Source: Prostheceraeus crozeri (Eukaryota > Platyhelminthes > Polycladida > Euryleptidae). Taken from it: 64,000 bases of DNA. This document shows positions 11,895-23,857 of this stretch, piece after piece (positions within the stretch are counted from its first letter, which is position 1; each line of letters begins with the position of its first letter). The notes beneath the pieces were generated by a model. That model ran no database searches and was not told where the DNA came from. It worked only from the letters and a program-made list of their open reading frames with translations. The position numbers and the translations under genes were made by a program. The stretch is taken from NCBI GenBank assembly GCA_907163375.1, contig CAJQUW010007851.1, forward strand, positions 1-64,000, given 5' to 3'.

Positions 11895-12531
11895 ATGAAT
11901 TAATTAATTAATATAATTAATTAAAATATGAAATGCAATATGAACAATCAAGAAAATAATAATATGACTACCCTATACCTCGCAGAAAAAAGAACGTGCC
12001 AAGTTGCTACACTGCTTGGCGCTCGCTTATTTTGATGAAATTAAGGCTACTTTGAATATTGATGAATGATTCACACTATTTCACAGGGCACGGTGTGCCC
12101 GAAACCACTTTTGATCGACAACTCCTATTTCTCAATTGCATCGGTTAAAGCATTCCATGTACAGCATTTCAAAAGAAAAAATGAAAAAAATCGTCGACGT
12201 CTTTCATAGAAAAGTCGATTTTACACTAAAGCACTAATCATACTACTTATTAAATAAAAATTATTGCTTAAGTGTCATTTGATTGGTACTATAATATATA
12301 ATTTTAATGAAGTGTGTCATTGATTTGTTATTTCGTCCAAATTGAGACATTGTTGACACTTTTGCATGTCATTCGGCTGTGCACAAGTCGCATTATACTA
12401 CTTATATATTTAATGAAGTAGAATTTTCCAAAAATGTAGTTTCTGCTTGAAAATGTTTTAATCATAAAAAAGCATTTCGAATAAGAACAAATAGAACACG
12501 AAAGAGCGTCTTATAAATGCCGAGAGTTATA

Positions 12532-12540
12532 CTCTTTTAC
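12532..12540 (+). repeat. FB-A target-site duplication, left copy (CTCTTTTAC)
   Basis: These nine bases immediately precede the FB-A end ATGTCGTTGAAG and are repeated exactly at 52905-52913. The uninterrupted site is present in the other copy of the gene 3' end, near 55862-55875 (as GTAAAAGAG), so the insertion is confirmed by an empty-site paralogue. Confidence 0.93.
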
Positions 12541-12896
12541 ATGTCGTTGAAGTTAGCACCAACTTCAACACCAACTTTTTGAATAGAGTTTGTACAGAAT
12601 AGAAAACCACATGTATAGGTACTACTGATGACGCAGAGTTTGTACAGCCAAAAAGTTTTCCAAAATTCGAACTCTTTCACCTTCAAAATTCAAATTTAAA
12701 TTCGAAAAATTGGTGCAAGTATTGGTGCTACTTGGTTAGCGAGTTTGTACAGCATTCCGATGGAAAAATTTAGATACAAGAGCAAAAACCTGAGTTTGTA
12801 CAGCAACTTCCAGCACTTTCCTTACACGAACAACCGGAAAAAACCGCCAAAAACCGATTTTTTCAAAAAATGATAAGATTTTCCAGAAAAGTTCTT
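12541..12896. repeat. FB-A left unique terminal segment
   Basis: This is the reverse complement, with few differences, of 52547-52904. It carries repeated GAGTTTGTACAG and GGTGCTAC motifs that reappear in the 175-base satellite, so the satellite seems to have arisen by amplification of a piece of this end. Confidence 0.85.
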
Positions 12897-15800
12897 GGTG
12901 CTACATGGAAAATGAGTTTGTACAGTGCTCTAACCGGTGGAAGAGTGTTCTACTAATCCAGTCTGAGTTTGAACACACACTTCTCCGACACTCCAGCACT
13001 CCTACGACCGGTAAATACCGGTTATTGTACAGTAACTACAAGAATACTGCCCATTTATGAACAAATCAATTGGTGCTACATGGAAAATGAGTTTGTACAG
13101 TGCTCTAATCGGTGGAAGAGTGTTCTACTAATCCAGTCTGAGTTTGAACACACACTTCTCCGACACTCCAGCACTCCTACGACCGGTAAATACCGGTTAT
13201 TGTACAGTAACTACAAGAATACTGCCCATTTATGAACAAATCAATTGGTGCTACATGGAAAATGAGTTTGTACAGTGCTCTAATCGGTGGAAGAGTGTTC
13301 TACTAATCCAGTCTGAGTTTGAACACACACTTCTCCGACACTCCAGCACTCCTACGACCGGTAAATACCGGTTATTGTACAGTAACTACAAGAATACTGC
13401 CCATTTATGAACAAATCAATTGGTGCTACATGGAAAATGAGTTTGTACAGTGCTCTAACCGGTGGAAGAGTGTTCTACTAATCGAGTCTGAGTTTGAACA
13501 CACACTTCTCCGACACTCCAGCACTCCTACGACCGGTAAATACCGGTTATTGTACAGTAACTACAAGAATACTGCCCATTTATGAACAAATCAATTGGTG
13601 CTACATGGAAAATGAGTTTGTACAGTGCTCTAACCGGTGGAAGAGTGTTCTACTAATCGAGTCTGAGTTTGAACACACACTTCTCCGACACTCCAGCACT
13701 CCTACGACCGGTAAATACCGGTTATTGTACAGTAACTACAAGAATACTGCCCATTCATGAACAAATCAATTGGTGCTACATGGAAAATGAGTTTGTACAG
13801 TGCTCTAACCGGTGGAAGAGTGTTCTACTAATCCAGTCTGAGTTTGAACACACACTTCTCCGACACTCCAGCACTCCTACGACCGGTAAATACCGGTTAT
13901 TGTACAGTAACTACAAGAATACTGCCCATTTATGAACAAATCAATTGGTGCTACATGGAAAATGAGTTTGTACAGTGCTCTAACCGGTGGAAGAGTGTTC
14001 TACTAATCGAGTCTGAGTTTGAACACACACTTCTCCGACACTCCAGCACTCCTACGACCGGTAAATACCGGTTATTGTACAGTAACTACAAGAATACTGC
14101 CCATTTATGAACAAATCAATTGGTGCTACATGGAAAATGAGTTTGTACAGTGCTCTAACCGGTGGAAGAGTGTTCTAATAACCGAGTCTGAGTTTGAACA
14201 CACACTTCTCCGACACTCCAGCACTCCTACGACCGGTAAATACCGGTTATTGTACAGTAACTACAAGAATACTGCCCAGTTATGAACAAATCAATTGGTG
14301 CTACATGGAAAATGAGTTTGTACAGTGCTCTAACCGGTGGAAGAGTGTTCTACTAATCGAGTCTGAGTTTGAACACACACTTCTCCGACACTCCAGCACT
14401 CCTACGACCGGTAAATACCGGTTATTGTACAGTAACTACAAGAATACTGCCCATTTATGAACAAATCAATTGGTGCTACATGGAAAATGAGTTTGTACAG
14501 TGCTCTAACCGGTGGAAGAGTGTTCTACTAATCCAGTCTGAGTTTGAACACACACTTCTCCGACACTCCAGCACTCCTACGACCGGTAAATACCGGTTAT
14601 TGTACAGTAACTACAAGAATACTGCCCATTTATGAACAAATCAATTGGTGCTACATGGAAAATGAGTTTGTACAGTGCTCTAACCGGTGGAAGAGTGTTC
14701 TACTAATCGAGTCTGAGTTTGAACACACACTTCTCCGACACTCCAGCACTCCTACGACCGGTAAATACCGGTTATTGTACAGTAACTACAAGAATACTGC
14801 CCATTTATGAACAAATCAATTGGTGCTACATGGAAAATGAGTTTGTACAGTGCTCTAACCGGTGGAAGAGTGTTCTACTAATCGATTCTGAGTTTGAACA
14901 CACACTTCTCCGACACTCCAGCACTCCTACGACCGGTAAATACCGGTTATTGTACAGTAACTACAAGAATACTGCCCATTTATGAACAAATCAATTGGTG
15001 CTACATGGAAAATGAGTTTGTACAGTGCTCTAACCGGTGGAAGAGTGTTCTACTAATCGAGTCTGAGTTTGAACACACACTTCTCCGACGCTCCAGCACT
15101 CCTACGACCGGTAAATACCGGTTATTGTACAGTAACTACAAGAATACTGCCCATTTATGAACAAATCAATTGGTGCTACATGGAAAATGAGTTTGTACAG
15201 TGCTCTAACCGGTGGAAGAGTGTTCTACTAATCGAGTCTGAGTTTGAACACACACTTCTCCGACACTCCAGCACTCCTACGACCGGTAAATACCGGTTAT
15301 TGTACAGTAACTACAAGAATACTGCCCATTTATGAACAAATCAATTGGTGCTACATGGAAAATGAGTTTGTACAGTGCTCTAACCGGTGGAAGAGTGTTC
15401 TACTAATCGAGTCTGAGTTTGAACACACACTTCTCCGACACTCCAGCACTCCTACGACCGGTAAATACCGGTTATTGTACAGTAACTACAAGAATACTGC
15501 CCATTTATGAACAAATCAATTGGTGCTACATGGAAAATGAGTTTGTACAGTGCTCTAACCGGTGGAAGAGTGTTCTACTAATCCAGTCTGAGTTTGAACA
15601 CACACTTCTCCGACACTCCAGCACTCCTACGACCGGTAAATACCGGTTATTGTACAGTAACTACAAGAATACTGCCCATTTATGAACAAATCAATTGGTG
15701 CTACATGGAAAATGAGTTTGTACAGTGCTCTAACCGGTGGAAGAGTGTTCTACTAATCGATTCTGAGTTTGAACACACACTTCTCCGACACTCCAGCACT

Positions 15801-18800
15801 CCTACGACCGGTAAATACCGGTTATTGTACAGTAACTACAAGAATACTGCCCATTTATGAACAAATCAATTGGTGCTACATGGAAAATGAGTTTGTACAG
15901 TGCTCTAACCGGTGGAAGAGTGTTCTACTAATCGAGTCTGAGTTTGAACACACACTTCTCCGACGCTCCAGCACTCCTACGACCGGTAAATACCGGTTAT
16001 TGTACAGTAACTACAAGAATACTGCCCATTTATGAACAAATCAATTGGTGCTACATGAAAAATGAGTTTGTACAGTGCTCTAACCGGTGGAAGAGTGTTC
16101 TACTAATCGAGTCTGAGTTTGAACACACACTTCTCCGACACTCCAGCACTCCTACGACCGGTAAATACCGGTTATTGTACAGTAACTACAAGAATACTGC
16201 CCATTCATGAACAAATCAATTGGTGCTACATGGAAAATGAGTTTGTACAGTGCTCTAACCGGTGGAAGAGTGTTCTACTAATCGAGTCTGAGTTTGAACA
16301 CACACTTCTCCGACACTCCAGCACTCCTACGACCGGTAAATACCGGTTATTGTACAGTAACTACAAGAATACTGCCCATTTATGAACAAATCAATTGGTA
16401 CTACATGGAAAATGAGTTTGTACAGTGCTCTAACCGGTGGAAGAGTGTTCTACTAATCGAGTCTGAGTTTGAACACACACTTCTCCGACACTCCAGCACT
16501 CCTACGACCGGTAAATACCGGTTATTGTACAGTAACTACAAGAATACTGCCCATTCATGAACAAATCAATTGGTGCTACATGGAAAATGAGTTTGTACAG
16601 TGCTCTAACCGGTGGAAGAGTGTTCTACTAATCCAGTCTGAGTTTGAACACACACTTCTCCGACACTCCAGCACTCCTACGACCGGTAAATACCGGTTAT
16701 TGTACAGTAACTACAAGAATACTGCCCATTTATGAACAAATCAATTGGTGCTACATGGAAAATGAGTTTGTACAGTGCTCTAACCGGTGGAAGAGTGTTC
16801 TACTAATCGAGTCTGAGTTTGAACACACACTTCTTCGACACTCCAGCACTCCCACGACCGGTAAATACCGGTTATTGTACAGTAACTACAAGAATACTGC
16901 CCATTTATGAACAAATCAATTGGTGCTACATGGAAAATGAGTTTGTACAGTGCTCTAACCGGTGGAAGAGTGTTCTACTAATCGAGTCTGAGTTTGAACA
17001 CACACTTCTCCGACACTCCAGCACTCCTACGACCGGTAAATACCGGTTATTGTACAGTAACTACAAGAATACTGCCCATTTATGAACAAATCAATTGGTG
17101 CTACATGGAAAATGAGTTTGTACAGTGCTCTAACCGGTGGAAGAGTGTTCTACTAATCCAGTCTGAGTTTGAACACACACTTCTCCGACACTCCAGCACT
17201 CCTACGACCGGTAAATACCGGTTATTGTACAGTAACTACAAGAATACTGCCCAGTTATGAACAAATCAATTGGTGCTACATGGAAAATGAGTTTGTACAG
17301 TGCTCTAACCGGTGGAAGAGTGTTCTACTAATCCAGTCTGAGTTTGAACACACACTTCTCCGACACTCCAGCACTCCTACGACCGGTAAATACCGGTTAT
17401 TGTACAGCAACTACAAGAATACTGCCCATTTATGAACAAATCAATTGGTGCTACATGGAAAATGAGTTTGTACAGTGCTCTAACCGGTGGAAGAGTGTTC
17501 TACTAATCCAGTCTGAGTTTGAACACACACTTCTCCGACACTCCAGCACTCCTACGACCGGTAAATACCGGTTATTGTACAGTAACTACAAGAATACTGC
17601 CCATTTATGAACAAATCAATTGGTGCTACATGGAAAATGAGTTTGTACAGTGCTCTAACCGGTGGAAGAGTGTTTTACTAATCGAGTCTGAGTTTGAACA
17701 CACACTTCTCCGACGCTCCAGCACTCCTACGACCGGTAAATACCGGTTATTGTACAGTAACTACAAGAATACTGCCCATTTATGAACAAATCAATTGGTG
17801 CTACATGGAAAATGAGTTTGTACAGTGCTCTAACCGGTGGAAGAGTGTTCTACTAATCGAGTCTGAGTTTGAACACACACTTCTCCGACACTCCAGCACT
17901 CCTACGACCGGTAAATACCGGTTATTGTACAGTAACTACAAGAATACTGCCCATTTATGAACAAATCAATTGGTGCTACATGGAAAATGAGTTTGTACAG
18001 TGCTCTAACCGGTGGAAGAGTGTTCTACTAATCCAGTCTGAGTTTGAACACACACTTCTCCGACGCTCCAGCACTCCTACGACCGGTAAATACCGGTTAT
18101 TGTACAGTAACTACAAGAATACTGCCCATTTATGAACAAATCAATTGGTGCTACATGGAAAATGAGTTTGTACAGTGCTCTAACCGGTGGAAGAGTGTTC
18201 TACTAATCGAGTCTGAGTTTGAACACACACTTCTCCGACACTCCAGCACTCCTACGACCGGTAAATACCGGTTATTGTACAGTAACTACAAGAATACTGC
18301 CCATTTATGAACAAATCAATTGGTGCTACATGGAAAATGAGTTTGTACAGTGCTCTAACCGGTGGAAGAGTGTTCTACTAATCGAGTCTGAGTTTGAACA
18401 CATACTTCTCCGACACTCCAGCACTCCTACGACCGGTAAATACCGGTTATTGTACAGTAACTACAAGAATACTGCCCATTTATGAACAAATCAATTGGTG
18501 CTACATGGAAAATGAGTTTGTACAGTGCTCTAACCGGTGGAAGAGTGTTCTACTAATCGAGTCTGAGTTTGAACACACACTTCTCCGACACTCCAGCACT
18601 CCTACGACCGGTAAATACCGGTTATTGTACAGTAACTACAAGAATACTGCCCATTTATGAACAAATCAATTGGTGCTACATGGAAAATGAGTTTGTACAG
18701 TGCTCTAACCGGTGGAAGAGTGTTCTACTAATCGAGTCTGAGTTTGAACACACACTTCTCCGACACTCCAGCACTCCTACGACCGGTAAATACCGGTTAT

Positions 18801-19535
18801 TGTACAGTAACTACAAGAATACTGCCCATTTATGAACAAATCAATTGGTGCTACATGGAAAATGAGTTTGTACAGTGCTCTAACCGGTGGAAGAGTGTTC
18901 TACTAATCCAGTCTGAGTTTGAACACACACTTCTCCGACACTCCAGCACTCCTACGACCGGTAAATACCGGTTATTGTACAGTAACTACAAGAATACTGC
19001 CCATTTATGAACAAATCAATTGGTGCTACATGGAAAATGAGTTTGTACAGTGCTCTAACCGGTGGAAGAGTGTTCTACTAATCGAGTCTGAGTTTGAACA
19101 CACACTTCTCCGACACTCCAGCACTCCTACGACCGGTAAATACCGGTTATTGTACAGTAACTACAAGAATACTGCCCATTTATGAACAAATCAATTGGTG
19201 CTACATGGAAAATGAGTTTGTACAGTGCTCTAACCGGTGGAAGAGTGTTCTACTAATCGAGTCTGAGTTTGAACACACACTTCTCCGACACTCCAGCACT
19301 CCTACGACCGGTAAATACCGGTTATTGTACAGTAACTACAAGAATACTGCCCATTTATGAACAAATCAATTGGTGCTACATGGAAAATGAGTTTGTACAG
19401 TGCTCTAACCGGTGGAAGAGTGTTCTACTAATCGAGTCTGAGTTTGAACACACACTTCTCCGACACTCCAGCACTCCCACGACCGGTAAATACCGGTTAT
19501 TGTACAGTAACTACAAGAATACTGCCCATTTATGA
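12897..19535 (+). repeat. Left satellite array: about 38 units of 175 bases
   Basis: The unit runs from GGTGCTACATGGAAAATGAG through ACCGGTAAATACCGGT to CTGCCCATTTATGAACAAAT. Units are almost identical. Variants sit mainly at one site (ATCCAGTCTG, ATCGAGTCTG or ATCGATTCTG) and at CGACACTCC/CGACGCTCC. The run of variants around 14719-15080 recurs around 15594-15955, an offset of 875 bases or five units, evidence of block duplication by unequal exchange. The 88-codon frames that recur in every unit are a by-product of the 175-base period and not genes. Confidence 0.97.
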
Positions 19536-20020
19536 AATGGAATTAAAGTTTCTCTTTGTTGGCCGTCAAAGTAGGTGACTTCAAAATCTGTTTTACCTCG
19601 TGATTGAGATGAATACGACATGGTTTGGGTGTTGTTGCAAATAAGTACGTTTTCATATAGTGTTACGAATTTAAATTCCGATGATAGGTTGGGAATGTAG
19701 TATGAAATGACGGTGATGTATTTCGCTCCTATCTTTGTAATAGAACAACTGATCTTTACAAGAAATTCCTAAGTGCCCAATCGCTACCTAGAATGGATAT
19801 TTTCACATATAGAAGTGGGTCTTGGTCTATTTGTGGTTGCAGAATTGATGTAGTTTATTATTTCGATAGATGTTGATATGAGATAAAAATGGGAAGTGTT
19901 TATATGGTCAGTTGATATATTTATCCCGTTATTCCGCTTTGGAGCTACTTCCAAGCGGACGTGTCTACCGCTTACATGAAAAAATGGTATCACATCTACT
20001 TTGGCCACGACTAAAAGTGC

Positions 20021-20092
20021 TTGAGCGCGACAAATTTTTTTCTGCAGTTCGACCGTAGGTTGAACTGCAGAAAAAAAATTTGTTGCGCTCAA
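20021..20092. repeat. Long hairpin, about 30-base-pair stem
   Basis: TTGAGCGC..ACAAATTTTTT followed by TCTGCAGTTC is mirrored by GAACTGCAGA through TTTGT.GCGCTCAA around an 11-base loop. The stem has about one mismatch. It may be a miniature palindromic insertion. Confidence 0.8.
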
Positions 20093-21146
20093 AATAATTC
20101 TATCTTGGTGGTAAATTTTTGCGACAGATCTCCAACGAGTAATGTTTTCAATTCAACACATGCATTAATTAACTCGCTATTAGTAAGAGTCTATGCTACT
20201 CGATTAATTTGGTTGCTGTAGGCCTACCTATTAGCCTTTTGCTGCATGAATTATTTTCAAAATTAAAGTTTTTTTGCTGAAGATGAAAAAGCAATTCAAT
20301 CTCTTGACAGCGTTGTACTTTTTATTTAGTCTAACTGGTTCCCAATTGTGATTGGCTTACTTCATTTTCATTGCTATGGAAATTAAGTATTTAGTTATTC
20401 ACTAATGAATTATTCAAAGTTGTTCTTTATAATTCAATGAAATCAAGAACACATTGCCATTGTATTTGTTACACAGATCACTGCAGGATCAATTATATCC
20501 AAATATGTGATGACGTCTTCACGACAAGAATATGATGTACATCGAAAGAGCTGATTCAATAAGATGTCCATTTGCTGTTGCTAAAAATATAGTATTGACG
20601 CTGTTGAACATTGCCTCAGTTCCTTCGAATATCAGGTGACCTGCTCTTCAGACAATCTATCTGTCGATGCGCGTATTGGATGTGACGTGCTTTTTTAATT
20701 GCTAGCAGCGGCTGTGAAGAAATATGTTCGTTAAATGAAAGGACAAATGAAAGACGCTTGCGTCACTATGGAGGCTAAGTGCCAGATGATGTATTTACAT
20801 GGACGAGCCTATCCGAATTATAGGCCAAACTCCTTGCTAGAAGAGACTTTTAGCTTCATAACTGAATACCCGAGTTCCATAAGCGGACAGATTGAATAAT
20901 CAAACTGATATTCAGTTGCAATTCTCATGTGAAACTTAGCGATATCATATAGGCGAGTTGTAAGTGATTGCAGGAGATAAATATATCAACTGACCATCAC
21001 CTGACCATTGACAGTCATTTGTCAGACAAAGAGCTGACTAAGGTGAACTAGTGAGGTCTCCAAAATCTTTCTCCAAACTTCATCTCAGCTTATGGTCGAA
21101 CTATAGAAAATTTTGTTGTGTACAAAAGCACTTTTAATCATCACTG

Positions 21147-21600
21147 CACTAGGTGACATGCCACGCTCAATCACGCGTAACTAATTACACATGACCCCAA
21201 ACATCCGTGGCTATGCGGGATATTGCTGCAATATAAGTTATATAAGTTAGTATAGTTGGCAGTCCTGTTATAGACTTTGCGTCTCATGTGTCTGCATGTA
21301 TCAGAGGCTAAACAATGTGATAGGACCTCAATTTCATGCTCAGGGAAGACAGAAAATGCTTAGCGGTTTATCCGTGGTTCAAGCGGCAACGCAGACAACC
21401 GTAGATGACGCGCAAATTATAAACGCTCGCCCGCACGTATTCATAAACATTTCCCATGTTTTAACAGCATCAGATCAAGTGATTTCTGACTCTTAGTGCA
21501 GCGCGTATGTACGCGGGTAGAAGAATAGAATGTCTTTAACCACGGATGTTTGGGGTGTTCCGTAATTACGCGTGAATCACGCGTGGCATGTCACCTAGTG
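21147..21600. mobile_element. Miniature inverted-repeat element, 454 bases
   Basis: The ends CACTAGGTGACATGCCACGC and the reverse complement at 21600 match over about 65 bases with small gaps, reaching CCCCAAACATCCGTGG on the inner side. There is no coding capacity. I found no clear target duplication, so the superfamily is open; the CACTA start is noted but is not proof of a CACTA element. Confidence 0.65.
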
Positions 21601-21928
21601 TATCCCGACCATTTCCTATTGTATTTTAAAAACTTTATCGCTTGGTCACATTGTTGGTCATTAACGGTTCATCGCATAGGCTATACGCAAGCCTGTACAA
21701 TTCTTACTTTTATACCTTTGATTGTTCTCCGGATTTTACTAATACCTTAAATTCACATATGTAGACCAACTTTTTTCCCTTTGTATTCTACGGATTCCAT
21801 TGTTTCGTCCTATCAGCTAGACTATGGGCAAGTATATGCAGTTTTTACATTTATTATACCTTCGATTGTTTTTCAGATATTAGTGATGAATTGCAAGTAA
21901 CACGTACAATCAAGATTGTTGTATTTTT

Positions 21929-21934
21929 GCCGTG
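21929..21934 (+). repeat. Polinton target-site duplication, left copy (GCCGTG)
   Basis: These six bases precede the element end AGTAGTAAGCAAGTG and are repeated exactly at 50478-50483, directly after the mirror-image right end ACTACT. Six-base duplications and ends beginning AG are known Polinton hallmarks. Confidence 0.95.
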
Positions 21935-22985
21935 AGTAGTAAGCAAGTGACAAACACTCGACCGGCGCCCCCCCTCTGGAACGGTAGAGTGTCGTGGTCG
22001 GCCGCCGTGGTGCTTCGGGTCTGAGTCCCCCCCTCTGGAACGACAGAGGTTGTGGTCTGTCGTGGTGTGCCGGCCAGGTGGGTTCACGTTCACAACATGT
22101 TCGCTGACTCCCCCCCTCTGCAACGACAGAGTGTGAGACTCGGGTGAGTTGGTCCGACCGCCTGGTTGACGTGGGCGACCGTCTAGGTTGACGTGGGCGA
22201 CCGTCCAGGTTGACGTGGGCGACCGTCTAGGTTGTCGTGGATGGTGAAATGGCTGCCAGATTCGGATTCAGCGTAAAATTCTGCATCTGAGGTGTGATTT
22301 CCAGCTCAATCGGCGAGAATAAATTTTTCTTCAAAATTTTAACAGAGTTAAAATTTGGGACGTTTTGGTGTGTAGCGCCCAAACGAAGCATCGGATGGGA
22401 AAACGGAGGCCAGATTCGGATTCAGCGTGAAATTCTGCATCGGTATGGTGAGTTTCAAGTCAATCGGACAGAGAAAGTTTCGCTGATGTCCCCCCCCTCT
22501 GGACAGCTTGCTTCGATTTTGGCTTCTAGTGGACGGATTTTGTCGTGCCATAGCTCGTTTGAAAGCTAAGAGTGAGACAAATTCAGTGAAAGAATCGGCT
22601 TGTTCCTATCTGTCTTCATTTAGATGTGAGACGCCATTTAAGATTTTGGGACATTGGCGAAAAACGACAGAGTTAGAATTTGGGACGTTTTGGGTTCTAG
22701 CTTCAAAACGAAGCATCGGATTGGAAAACGGATTTCAGATTTGGAATCAGCGTGAAATTCTCTATCTGTATGGTGAGTTTCAAGTCAATCGGAGAGAAAA
22801 AATTTTCAACATTTTTCGAAAAAACGACAGAGTTAGAATTTTTGCGATGGCTGCCTACTGTAGAGCCAAAACGAAGCATCGGATGAGAAAACGGAGGCCA
22901 GATTCGGATTCAGCGTGAAATTCTGCATCGGTATGGTGAGTTTCAAGTCAATCGGAGAGAAAAATTTTCGCTGACGTCCCCCCCC
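21935..22985. repeat. Polinton left terminal inverted repeat
   Basis: This matches the reverse complement of 49310-50477 apart from small differences and one internal rearrangement. It contains several blocks where a run of seven or more C is followed by TCTGG or TCTGC, and about four tandem copies of a 22-base unit (GTTGACGTGGGCGACCGTCT) near 22160-22240. Confidence 0.9.
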
Positions 22986-23849
22986 CTCTGGACAGCTTGC
23001 TTCGATTTTGGCTTCCAGTGGACGGATTTTGTCGTGCGATAGCTCGTTTGAAAGCTAAGAGTGAGACAAATTCAGTGAAAGAATCGGCTTGTTCCTATCT
23101 GTCTTCGTTCAAAAGTTAGAGCGGCTACAAGATTTTAGGTCGGAGCTCGCTCACCTGAAAAAATCCTAAGTGTCAGAGTGGCTTTGTATGGGTAAAAATT
23201 TGAAAATTTTCCAAAGTGTGGAATTTCGACCTGGGACCGTCACCAAAACATTTTTCATCAAATTTTGAAATTTCACTGACGTCCCCCCCCCTCTGGACAG
23301 CTTGCTTCGATTTTGGCTTCCAGTGGACGGATTTTGTCGTGCGATAGCTCGTTTGAAAGCTAAGAGTGAGACAAATTCAGTGAAAGAATCGGCTTGTTCC
23401 TATCTGTCTTCGTTCAAAAGTTAGAGCGGTTACAAGATTTTAGGTCGGAGCTCGCTCACCTGAAAAAATCCTAAGTGTCAGAGTGGCTTTGTATGGGTAA
23501 AAATTTGAAAATTTTCCAAAGTGTGGAATTTCGACCTGGGACCGTCACCAAAACATTTTTCATCAAATTTTGAAATTTCACTGACGTCCCCCCCCTCTGG
23601 ACAGCTTGCTTCGATTTTGGCTTCCAGTGGACGGATTTTGTCGTGCGATACCTCGTTTGAAAGCTAAGAGTGAGACAAATTCAGTGAAAGAATCGGCTTG
23701 TTCCTATCTGTCTTCGTTCAAAAGTTAGAGCGGTTACAAGATTTTAGGTCGGAGCTCGCTCACCTGAAAAAATCCTAAGTGTCAGAGTGGCTTTGTATGG
23801 GTAAAAATTTGAAAATTTTCCAAAGTGTGGAATTTCGACCTGGGACCGT
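22976..23849 (+). repeat. Polinton subterminal tandem repeat, about 305-base units
   Basis: Units start with a C-run block (CCCCCCCTCTGGACAGCTTG) at about 22978, 23283 and 23588, with another at about 30001 beyond FB-B. They continue with AGTGGACGGATTTTGTCGTG and end at GACCGTCACCAAAACATTTT. These units give the undisturbed FB-B target site. The expansion is present only in the left arm. Confidence 0.85.
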
Positions 23850-23857
23850 CACCAAAA
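23850..23857 (+). repeat. FB-B target-site duplication, left copy (CACCAAAA)
   Basis: The same eight bases follow the element at 29959-29966. The neighbouring tandem units near 23250 and 23555 carry the empty site GACCGTCACCAAAACATT, which confirms the insertion. Confidence 0.93.

Larger units (their letters stand above)
19536..21934. other. FB-A interior, left part, non-coding
   Basis: About 2.4 kb between the satellite array and the Polinton holds no convincing reading frame. It contains a long hairpin (20021-20092) and a small inverted-repeat element (21147-21600), described separately. It is presumably the loop region of the foldback element and continues at 50484 beyond the Polinton. 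Confidence 0.6.

Noticed and set aside
12969-19535. Series of 88-codon frames every 175 bases (also on the minus strand at 51000-52474)
   Set aside because: They follow the satellite period, overlap each other, and vary with repeat mutations; nothing suggests translation.
12897-19535. CRISPR-like array
   Set aside because: The 175-base units are uniform tandem repeats without unique spacers, in eukaryotic sequence.
22508-22918. 136-codon frame in the left Polinton terminal repeat (and its mirror near 49306-49980)
   Set aside because: It lies in repetitive terminal sequence, changes length between copies and has no recognisable domain.
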